Shown here in pieces: positions 1-7,366 of a DNA stretch of 25,315 nucleotides. How positions within the stretch are numbered: the stretch's first letter is position 1; each line of letters starts with the position of its first letter. The position numbers were made by a program, and so were the translations under genes. The notes beneath the pieces are model-generated. The model was not told where the DNA came from. It saw only the letters and a list, made by a program, of their open reading frames with translations, and made no database searches. The DNA comes from JBEKYD01 sp049509915 (GTDB lineage Bacteria > Acidobacteriota > Terriglobia > Bryobacterales > Bryobacteraceae). The stretch is taken from NCBI GenBank assembly GCA_049509915.1, contig JBEKZL010000179.1, positions 1 through 25,315 on the forward strand, given 5' to 3'.

Positions 1-896
1 AGCACCCACAGCGCGGCTGCCATGGTGTCGCTAACACCGGGCCGCCCGCCGCCGGAAAAGGAGTTCACTTCGCAAATGCGGTACGGGACACCGCAGCTCG
101 CCGAGGCGGCGCGCAACTGAGTGAGCTGGGGCTCGAGCTTTGGATCGGGGCCCAATAACTTGTCGATGGTGCTGGTTGGGTTCTGCCCTTCACGGTAGTA
201 GTGATGAGCCAGAAGAACGGTATCTTTGCCTTCATCGGCGGCAAAGCGAGTTACCCAGTCGGTCTTTCCGGCGGCATCCGGCCCGGCAAATGGGATGGTT
301 GGAAGCTGCGCCCGGAGAGCCGCCTTGTAGCGGCGGTATTCCGCCAGCCAATCCTCATAGCCATAATCCGGCTTGCGGTGCTTGTTGCGGCCGAACAGGT
401 CCGGCTCGTTGCCGATCTCGAAGGCCAGCAGCCTCTCCCCGGCGGCGCGCAACACTGCCTTGGCTTCCCAGACCGCGTCAGATTCCGAACCCCTGCCGAG
501 ATTGAGCGTCCAAATCAGAGTCCAGCCGGTGGCTTCGAGAAAGCCGCCCAGATCTCGCAGCACGGCATCGTTCACCACCGATCCGAAGGAAGTGGAAACA
601 GCGGGAGCGGCTGGCGAATAGCGAGCGTAGTCCGCGGTATTGCCGCCAATCCGGATGACGCCGCGTGGACTGAGGGTGCGCACTAACTGTATATAAGCGT
701 GATCCGAGGCACTTAGCAGGCCCGGCCTGGCGACCGACGAAATCTCATATCCCAGGCCCATGAAATCGGGTGCGATAGCACCTGCCGGCTGCTCTGTACG
801 TACAGTTACAAGCAGCGGCTGCTCTACGGCGGCCGCGCGGGCAGCCAGAGTACCGGCACTTAGAAGAGAGTTAGCGAGGAACTCACGGCGATTCAT
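1..896 (-). CDS. GH79-like glycoside hydrolase, C-terminus beyond window
   Basis: Reading the minus strand from ATG at 896 gives 298 codons with no stop before the window edge, so the gene is partial. The N-terminus MNRREFLANSLLSAGTLAAR looks like a twin-arginine-type export signal. A TIM-barrel retaining glycosidase of the GH79 (beta-glucuronidase/heparanase-like) type is suggested by FEIGNEPDLFG (candidate acid/base Glu164) and by RICEVNSFSGGG (candidate nucleophile Glu276), followed by the S-D-T-M-A-A-A-L-W stretch that family members carry after the nucleophile. The likely role is cleavage of glucuronic acid or related sugars from extracellular glycans. It starts 14 bp after the GH127-like gene with a GAGGGG ribosome site 9 nt before the ATG, so the two form one operon. 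The exact family assignment is from motif memory; substrate cannot be read from sequence. Confidence 0.8.
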   Translation of the reverse strand, partial: MNRREFLANSLLSAGTLAARAAAVEQPLLVTVRTEQPAGAIAPDFMGLGYEISSVARPGLLSASDHAYIQLVRTLSPRGVIRIGGNTADYARYSPAAPAVSTSFGSVVNDAVLRDLGGFLEATGWTLIWTLNLGRGSESDAVWEAKAVLRAAGERLLAFEIGNEPDLFGRNKHRKPDYGYEDWLAEYRRYKAALRAQLPTIPFAGPDAAGKTDWVTRFAADEGKDTVLLAHHYYREGQNPTSTIDKLLGPDPKLEPQLTQLRAASASCGVPYRICEVNSFSGGGRPGVSDTMAAALWV

Positions 897-910
897 GGTA
901 TCGATCCCCT

Positions 911-2890
911 CTATTGCGGTTCCCTAGTGCCGGGCTGATCCGGCCCCAGGACCGGAAAGGACGTGATGCGCAGACGCGCGGCGGCGTAAGGAACTAGTGT
1001 TACCGGCTCGTCTTCGAGGCGGCTGGTTACCGGACCTTGGGGCGGGGGAGCGGCGCTGTCATCGACAATTACCCACTGGGGCAACCTGCGCGCTTTCGCC
1101 TCCAATGTGACTGGAGGGGCGCTGTTATTGAATGGCTGCCGTGCGATGGGCGCCTCCCGTACTTGGATCGACGCGGAAGGGTCTTTCAGGTCGACTCTGA
1201 GGCCATAGTTCCAGGGCGACGTCGGATACACTTCCCAATCGGCTACCGGACCGGTCTGTTTGAGCTTTCTCCAAGCTTCTCCGATGCGAAGAGAGTAGAC
1301 CAGCGGCCCGCGCTCCACCGAAACCGAGCCATTGAACCCTTCCATCGCGCGGACGGACATGGGCAGGGTAATCTCCACCCGGTCGCCCTTACGCCATTCG
1401 CGGTCGATGCGATGATAGGTTCCCGGCCGCAGTCCCTCCACATTTTGGCCGCCGGCCACCACCACGGGGTCGCGGACCCACTCGGGTATGCGCAGATGCA
1501 GCGGAAACCGGACCGGCGAGGCGGGCGACACGGTCAGGCCGATCTTATCGCGAAAGGGATACCCGGTGTTCTCTTCCACCATAACTTCCACGCCTTTGAT
1601 CCTGGCGCGCACTTCGCAGGGGGCGTAAGCGGCGATGGCCAGACCATCGTCGGCGGAAGCCATCCAAAGAGACGCCGTGAATTTCGGCCAGCCTTGATGA
1701 AGGTTGGCGGTGCAGCAACCGAAGTTCGGCTCGAGGCCAAACAGGTTCGATTCGGGGCCGTTGGTGGTCCAGTCGCGGCGTCCGAGTGACACCATGGCCT
1801 GATTCGGCTGCTGGTCGTACTGATGGCTCCACTGATCCGCGGTCTGACCGCCGGGCAGGGGATTGAAGGCGATTTTCTCCAGCCGGTCCCCCAGGCGTGG
1901 GTCGCCGAGCACAGCCAGGTCCAACTCCAGAGAGAACATCGCCTCCACCACCGCGCAAAGCTCGATTCCTTGCGATGGGTTGCGCCCGGCGAAGTGTTCG
2001 TCCGCGCTGAAGATCCCGTTGGGCAGGCTCTCAAACTTATCGAGCATACCGAACATCAACTGGGTGCCGGATCGATCCGCGGGGTCGTGAGAGACCAGGT
2101 ACCACAGAGCGGCGGTCTTCAAGCCCATGGCATTGTTGACGCCATGGCTTTCGTGCTTGTCCTGCCCGGGTGCGATGCGGCCGGTGAATGGGAAATTCTC
2201 GTAGAACTTTCGCCAGTCGAAACCTTGAACCTTCAGTTGTTGGGCCAACTGGAGCAGCCTGGCGTCGCCGGTCCGGTTGTAGAGCCAGATCAGGCTGGCC
2301 AGCTCGTCCTGCCAGCGATAGATAGCCCAGCTCTTCAGCGGTCTGGTGGGCAGCATTCGCGACTGATAGGCGAAATACTTCTGCATCACCGGAATCACCC
2401 GCGCGTCGCCGGTCGCCTCCTGGAACTGAGTGAGCACTTTCAGCATGATCATGATAGGCCACCAGTCCTTGTTTTTTTCGGGACCGATGGAACCGTCGGG
2501 CCGTTGCCCATCGAGCGTCCAGTCTACCCACGGTTTCACTTTTGCAATCAGTTTCGGATCGTCCAGGAGATAAGCGAGCGGCAGCAGACCATCGAGATAA
2601 TAGGGCCCGCGTTCCCAGCCCTCGCCGGAGCCGCCGAGCCAGGCGGAGTTGGGGCCGACGTCGGGCCAGAAATCGCCCAGGTGTCCGGTGATGCCCTCGG
2701 CCTGGATGCGGAGTTGGTCCTTCAACCAGCCAGCCGGCTTCACCGAGGTCAGCGGTAGCCGGTAGAACGCACTGGCTGCGAGTGGAGCCCGGTTCTTCAC
2801 CAGTTCTTCCGCCGGCGACGCGGCTGCAAGGGCGCCAATGGCGCCGGCCGCGCATCCCAGAAAAGTCCGGCGGGTAAGATCGTTGTCCAT
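911..2890 (-). CDS. GH127-like beta-L-arabinofuranosidase family protein (DUF1680)
   Basis: This 659-residue protein matches the GH127/DUF1680 (alpha/alpha)6-barrel family, whose characterised members release beta-L-arabinofuranose from plant glycans. The metal/catalytic set known from HypBA1 is intact: an E-x-C pair in QGIELCAVVE (Glu310, Cys312) and the double cysteine in NFGCCTANLHQGWPKF (Cys392 nucleophile equivalent, Cys393). Numbering is from the ATG at 2890. That start is preferred over the GTG at 2902, because the AGGAAGGAG ribosome site abuts the GTG directly but lies about 11 nt from the ATG. The leader LTRRTFLGCAAGAIGALAAA is a twin-arginine-type signal, so the enzyme is probably periplasmic or outer-membrane associated. 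It is the first gene of a two-gene operon with the GH79-like enzyme, suggesting joint attack on a plant or microbial polysaccharide. Substrate specificity is inferred only. Confidence 0.9.
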   Translation of the reverse strand: MDNDLTRRTFLGCAAGAIGALAAASPAEELVKNRAPLAASAFYRLPLTSVKPAGWLKDQLRIQAEGITGHLGDFWPDVGPNSAWLGGSGEGWERGPYYLDGLLPLAYLLDDPKLIAKVKPWVDWTLDGQRPDGSIGPEKNKDWWPIMIMLKVLTQFQEATGDARVIPVMQKYFAYQSRMLPTRPLKSWAIYRWQDELASLIWLYNRTGDARLLQLAQQLKVQGFDWRKFYENFPFTGRIAPGQDKHESHGVNNAMGLKTAALWYLVSHDPADRSGTQLMFGMLDKFESLPNGIFSADEHFAGRNPSQGIELCAVVEAMFSLELDLAVLGDPRLGDRLEKIAFNPLPGGQTADQWSHQYDQQPNQAMVSLGRRDWTTNGPESNLFGLEPNFGCCTANLHQGWPKFTASLWMASADDGLAIAAYAPCEVRARIKGVEVMVEENTGYPFRDKIGLTVSPASPVRFPLHLRIPEWVRDPVVVAGGQNVEGLRPGTYHRIDREWRKGDRVEITLPMSVRAMEGFNGSVSVERGPLVYSLRIGEAWRKLKQTGPVADWEVYPTSPWNYGLRVDLKDPSASIQVREAPIARQPFNNSAPPVTLEAKARRLPQWVIVDDSAAPPPQGPVTSRLEDEPVTLVPYAAARLRITSFPVLGPDQPGTREPQ

Positions 2891-2970
2891 GCCGAGGGCC
2901 ACTCCTTCCTCTTGGTTGTAGCGCGATTCGGCCGGCGATGGCGGAACCCACTGGCATCATGCGGCGCAGG

Positions 2971-2981
2971 TATCCTACAAT
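2971..2981 (+). promoter_or_regulatory. Candidate -10 elements upstream of M28 peptidase
   Basis: TATCCT (2971-2976) and TACAAT (2976-2981) overlap and end 11 nt before the ATG at 2993. There is no convincing -35 hexamer at 17 bp and no Shine-Dalgarno sequence between the box and the start. If used, the transcript would have a leader of only a few nucleotides. Confidence 0.35.
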
Positions 2982-2992
2982 GGCAACCATCC

Positions 2993-5269
2993 ATGAAAAA
3001 CTTGATGGCTGTTCTACTGCTTCTTTTTCTGAGTGTTTCCCTGGCTGTGCCGGCCGATCTGCCGGCGCTGGGCGGGTTTTCCAACGAAACCGCGGTCAGC
3101 GAGCGCGGCTGGGAGGCGAAATTCCGCGCCATTCCGGACCCGGCCAACCTACGGGCCTACATGCAGCATTTGTCGGCGCGGCCGCACCACGTGGGCTCGC
3201 CGTACGATAAGGCGAATGCCGAATGGCTGCTGGCGCGGTTCCAGGAGTGGGGCCTTGACGCGCACATCGAAAGCTTTGACGTGCTGTTTCCCACGCCCAA
3301 AGCGCGGCAGCTCGAGCTGGTGGCGCCAACCCGTTTCACCGCCAAGCTGCAGGAGCCCACGGTTCCGGAAGACCCCACTTCCGGCCAGCATGACGAGCAG
3401 CTTCCCACCTACAATGCCTATTCGACCGATGGCGACGTGACGGCGCCTCTGGTATACGTGAACTACGGCGTGCCGGACGATTACGAAGCGCTGGAACGGG
3501 CCGGCGTTTCGGTGAAGGGGGCGATCGTGATGGCCCGCTACGGCGGGTCGTGGCGCGGCATCAAGCCCAAGGTGGCGGCCGAGCACGGGGCGGTGGGGTG
3601 CTTAATTTTTTCCGATCCGAAGGACGATGGCTACAACCCCGGGGAAGTTTTTCCGAAGGGGCCGTATCGGCCCAAGGACGGGGTGCAGCGCGGCAGCGTG
3701 ATGGACATGCCGGTGTATCCGGGCGACCCGCTGACCCCTGGAGTCGGGGCCACCAAGGACGCCAAGCGGCTGCCGATCGGGCAAGCGGTGACGATTACGA
3801 AGATTCCAGTGATGCCGATTTCCTACGCCGACGCCGAACCGCTACTGGCGGCGATGGAGGGTCCGGTCGCTCCCGCCGCTTGGCGCGGCGGCCTGCCGAT
3901 CACTTATCGGCTGGGCCCGGGTCCGGCCAAGGCGCACCTCAAGCTGGCGTTCAACTGGGATCTGAAGCCGCTGTACGACGTGATCGTGCGCATTCCGGGG
4001 TCGGTTTATCCGGATGAGTGGATCGTGCGCGGCAATCATCACGACGGCTGGGTGAACGGCGCCGAAGATCCGCTTTCCGGCACCGGTCCGGAGCTGGAGG
4101 AAGCGCGCGCGCTGGCGGCCCTACTGAAACAGGGCTGGAAACCGAAGCGCACGATCATTTATTGCGTTTGGGATGGCGAGGAGCCCGGTCTACTGGGTTC
4201 GACGGAATGGGCCGAGACCCACGCCGACGAACTGAAAGAGAAGGCCGCCGTATACTTGAACTCGGACGGCAACGGGCGCGGCTATCTGGGCATGGAAGGT
4301 TCGCACACGCTGGAGAAGTTCATCAACGGCGTGGCGCGCGACATCGACGATCCGGAAACCCATCTCTCAGTCTGGAAGCGGCTGCAGCTTCGCCACCTGG
4401 CCGGCAGCGCAGATTTCGGCCCGCCTCCGGACCGTACCGAAGCCCGCAACCGCCCCGACCTGCGGATTGGCGCGTTGGGCTCCGGCTCCGATTACACGGC
4501 CTTTCTCGATCACCTGGGTATCGCCTCTCTCGACATCGGCTTCGGCGGCGAAGACGGCGGCGGCATTTACCACTCGATCTACGACGACTTTTACTGGTAC
4601 ACCCACTTTTCCGACACCGACTTCGTCTACGGACGCGCGCTGGCGCAGACGATGGGCACGGCCGTGCTGCGGCTGGCCGATGCTGATCTGCTGCCTTTCG
4701 ACTTCGACGATTTCACCGACACCATCCATCGCTACGTGGACGAGGTGGAGAAGCTGGCCAAGGACAAGCGCGAGCAGATCGTCGAGCGCAACCGGCTGAT
4801 CGAAGAGGGCGCTTTTCAGGCTAGTGCCGACCCGCGCATCAAGACCGTTCCGCCGTCCAAAGAGCCCGAGCCGCCCTTTCTAAATTTCGCTCCGCTCGAC
4901 AACGGCCTGGCCGCTTTGCAGCGCACCACGTCCCTATACGATCGCGCCTTGACGGAGGCCGGCCAGAACGGCGGCAGCGCGCTGGCGCGGGCCGAACTGC
5001 GGGACGTCAACCAGCGCCTCACCCGGCTGGAGCGCGTCTTTCTGCTGGGGGACGGATTGCCCAACCGGCCCTGGTTCGAGCACCAGATCTATGCTCCGGG
5101 CTTCTATACCGGCTACGGCGTAAAGACGCTGCCGGGCGTGCGGGAAGCCATCGAGCAGAAGGAATGGGAGCTGGCGCAGGAACAGATCGAACGGGTGGGC
5201 AAGGTGTTCGAGAACGCGGGCGAAGCGATTCAAGGCACGGCGGCTGACCTGACGAAGGCGGTGAAATAG
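2993..5269 (+). CDS. Secreted glutamate carboxypeptidase II-like M28 metallopeptidase
   Basis: The 758-residue protein has the full NAALADase/GCPII architecture: signal peptide (MKNLMAVLLLLFLSVSLA), a protease-associated domain around residues 150-260, the M28 di-zinc catalytic domain, and a C-terminal transferrin-receptor-like dimerisation domain from about residue 610. All metal and catalytic residues are visible: His349 in GNHHDGW, bridging Asp359 in GAEDPLSGT, Glu396/Glu397 in WDGEEPGLLGSTEW, Asp425 in LNSDGNG, and His527 in IYHSIYDD. It is therefore probably an active exopeptidase acting outside the cytoplasm on short or acidic peptides. The ATG at 2993 is chosen because it begins a clean signal peptide; the longer upstream reading adds 27 residues without one. 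It is divergent from the glycosidase operon, with about 100 bp between starts. Confidence 0.93.
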   Translation: MKNLMAVLLLLFLSVSLAVPADLPALGGFSNETAVSERGWEAKFRAIPDPANLRAYMQHLSARPHHVGSPYDKANAEWLLARFQEWGLDAHIESFDVLFPTPKARQLELVAPTRFTAKLQEPTVPEDPTSGQHDEQLPTYNAYSTDGDVTAPLVYVNYGVPDDYEALERAGVSVKGAIVMARYGGSWRGIKPKVAAEHGAVGCLIFSDPKDDGYNPGEVFPKGPYRPKDGVQRGSVMDMPVYPGDPLTPGVGATKDAKRLPIGQAVTITKIPVMPISYADAEPLLAAMEGPVAPAAWRGGLPITYRLGPGPAKAHLKLAFNWDLKPLYDVIVRIPGSVYPDEWIVRGNHHDGWVNGAEDPLSGTGPELEEARALAALLKQGWKPKRTIIYCVWDGEEPGLLGSTEWAETHADELKEKAAVYLNSDGNGRGYLGMEGSHTLEKFINGVARDIDDPETHLSVWKRLQLRHLAGSADFGPPPDRTEARNRPDLRIGALGSGSDYTAFLDHLGIASLDIGFGGEDGGGIYHSIYDDFYWYTHFSDTDFVYGRALAQTMGTAVLRLADADLLPFDFDDFTDTIHRYVDEVEKLAKDKREQIVERNRLIEEGAFQASADPRIKTVPPSKEPEPPFLNFAPLDNGLAALQRTTSLYDRALTEAGQNGGSALARAELRDVNQRLTRLERVFLLGDGLPNRPWFEHQIYAPGFYTGYGVKTLPGVREAIEQKEWELAQEQIERVGKVFENAGEAIQGTAADLTKAVK

Positions 5270-5274
5270 GGGAA

Positions 5275-5399
5275 CGTGGCGCAGGATGGCAAGTCTGCAG
5301 ATTTGAGAGTCGTGCCGACGTTTCCTGCCGGGCTGGGTGTTAGGGCGTGGAAGTGTCGAGAAGAATCTCGACACGGCAGGCTTGACAGTTTGCGCCACG
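5275..5399. repeat. 125-bp imperfect palindromic (MITE-like) element
   Basis: The ends are inverted copies: CGTGGCGCA at 5275-5283 and TGCGCCACG at 5391-5399. The similarity continues inward for about 50 bp per arm, through CAAGTCTGC on the left and GCAGGCTTG on the right, up to TTTCC on the left and GGAAG on the right. The right arm carries a nested perfect hairpin, GTGTCGAGA (5353-5361), loop AGAA, TCTCGACAC (5366-5374); the left arm has a degenerate version of it. About 23 bp separates the arms. It has no coding capacity and lies six bases past the peptidase stop, so it may also shape the 3' end of that transcript. A related half-copy lies at 20979-21026. Confidence 0.7.
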
Positions 5400-5639
5400 A
5401 AGACATCGGCATAGGTAGGCGGTCGCCCGCTTTCCCTGTCACACCAACCGGCGTACCGGTCCGTACCGGGCGGTGCGGCGGGTTGAGCTAGCGGCCGCCA
5501 GTCAAGTTGGGCAGCGCGAAACTGAGTGCCGGGCTGATCGCCAGCCTCTACGGGCCATAGGCGCTACCGGCCGTTTTCGCGGCGAGTTCCGTACCCTCGC
5601 CTCGCTTCCGCAATTCAGCGAAACGCACCTTGCCCCGCT

Positions 5640-7034
5640 TCCACTGCTTCCACATTCTCAAGAGAAACGCCTCGCGGCATATTTGGAGTGGCGGGCGCAA
5701 GCCGCGGGGCACGCCGATTCGCACCGAACCGCTGCGGAATTACTGTACCGGCCTGTTGCTGGACGGCGAACGAAAGAGCGTCGAGCCAATCGCCGCGCGC
5801 TTGGCTCCTGATCATGTGCAGAGCAGGCACGAGTCGCTGCACCACTTCGTCGCACAGTCGCCCTGGAGCGGTGCCGGCATGTTGCGGCAGGTCCGCGATT
5901 ACGTTCTGCCGGCCATACAGAAAACCGGACCGGTGACGGCCTGGATTGTGGATGAGACCAGCTTTGTCAAGAAAAGCACGCATTCGGCGGGAGTGGCACG
6001 CCAGTATTGTGGCCGGCTGGGAGAGACGGAGAACTGCCAGACGGCGGTGAGTCTATCGGTGGCTACCGCAACCGGGAGTCTGCCCATCGCCTGGCGGCTG
6101 TACCGCCGGAGGAGTGGGCCAACGACCCAGTGCGGCGCACGGAGGTCGAGGTACCCAAGCAGGTGCGGTTTCAGACCAAGCCGCAGATTGCGCTGGCGCA
6201 GATTCGGCAAGCGGTGGAGAACAGGGTGTCGCCCGGGGTGGTGCTGGCCGATGAAGTGTACGGATCCGGCCGCGAGTTCCGGGATGGCATGGGAGAACTG
6301 AAGCTGGACTATGCGCTGGCGGTAAGGTGCACAACTACGGTATGGGCGCTGGAGCGGCAACCTTTGCCACCCAAGCCTTGGAGAGGGAAAGGGCGGCGGG
6401 CCACTCGGGCGCGACGGGACCAGAGACGCCGACCGATTGCGGTGGAGCAGTGGGCACAAGAGTTGCCGGAGAAAACCTGGCGCGAGGTTGGTTGGCGGGA
6501 AGGCAGCCAAGAAACGTTGCGTCCGCGTTTTGCCGCCTAGCAGGTCAGACCCGCGTCCGACCACAAAGGGAGCTTGCAGCTAGAACAGTGGTTACTGATC
6601 GAGTGGGCCGCCGGCGCAGCAGAGCCAAGCGGTTACTGGTTGGCGTGTTTGCCAGGCAAACTCTCGCTGAAACGGCTGGTTGGGATCAGCAAGCACCGCT
6701 GGGTGATGGAGCGCGATTACAAGGAACTCAAACAGAAACTCGGGTTGGTCACTATGAAGGCCGCAACTGGCGGGGATTTCACCACCACGGAGTATTCTGT
6801 ATCGCGGCTTACGGTTTCTTGATGGCGGAAAGGAGCCGTCTTCCCCCGCAGCCCACGTCGGGCATCTTGGGCTGCGCGCCACCCCGATACCTGCCCACCT
6901 CCGGCCGCGGGGGGCGAAGGGTTCGCGCCCAACGGCATAACCCCCAGGCGATCGCAACACTGCGTATCCAAATCGCCCGATTCCTGGTTCACCCGCTTCT
7001 CTGCTGCCCTCTGTGTTGTCGTTTGCGCCGATAA
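5640..7034 (+). pseudogene. IS701-type DDE transposase, multiply frameshifted
   Basis: A full-length transposase of the IS701/DDE_5 type can be pieced together across three frames. Frame 1 gives KRLAAYLEWRAQAAGHAD. It shifts near 5725 to a frame carrying LLLDGERKSVEPIAAR and the first catalytic Asp in WIVDETSFVKKSTHS (codon at 5954). A second shift near 6103 leads into EEWANDPVRR and the second Asp in VVLADEVYG (codon at 6250). TAG at 6538-6540 is an in-frame stop. The same frame continues with WLLIEWAAGAAEPSGYWLA and the Glu of ERDYKELKQKLGL (codon at 6724). A shift near 6747 leads to HYEGRNWRGFHHHGVF and the C-terminus ending at 7034. All three catalytic residues survive but at least three frameshifts and one stop inactivate it. 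Element ends and target duplication were not found. Confidence 0.85.
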
Positions 7035-7055
7035 TTTGTGACACAGTAGAAGTTA

Positions 7056-7298
7056 AGAGTGGTGAGTAACCTGGAAACTGGCGAGCCGCTATGGTTTGGA
7101 AAGGAGCGGAAGAAGGAGACCCTGGGCGAGCACTTCCGGACGCAACTCAGAAGCGGGCGGCGCCAACGCATCGAGGCCGCTTGTGTAGACATGTGGGAGC
7201 CGTTCCGGCTCAGTGAGGAGTGGGCGCCGGCGTGTCACATCGTATACGACAAATTCCACATCCTCCAGCACTTTTCAGAAACCAGGAAAGCCGCGTAG
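7056..7298 (+). pseudogene. ISL3 family transposase internal fragment
   Basis: The reading frame encodes LETGEPLWFGKERKKETL, then RRQRIEAACVDMWEPFRLS and ACHIVYDKFHILQH, a well-known block of the ISL3 DDE transposase core in which Asp of CVDMW and Asp of VYDKFH belong to the catalytic region. Homology stops after ILQH (about 7271); the rest to the TAG at 7298 is unrelated. Both the N-terminal zinc-finger half and the C-terminal half are missing, so this is an internal scrap. It starts about 20 bp after the end of the IS701-type remnant, indicating nested or sequential insertions. Confidence 0.8.
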
Positions 7299-7366
7299 AA
7301 TGCCACTTGTTACGAATTCCTGCGGAGAGCCAGAAAATGACCTGACCCAGAGGATAGATGCTTCTA
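7299..7366. other. Short intergenic between IS scrap and DUF6600 gene
   Basis: No gene, terminator hairpin or inverted repeat is evident here. It separates the ISL3 fragment from the 3' end of the minus-strand DUF6600 gene. Confidence 0.5.

Noticed and set aside
1823..2758. 311-codon plus-strand ORF within the GH127-like gene
   Set aside because: No recognisable fold; it mirrors the catalytic region of the minus-strand enzyme.
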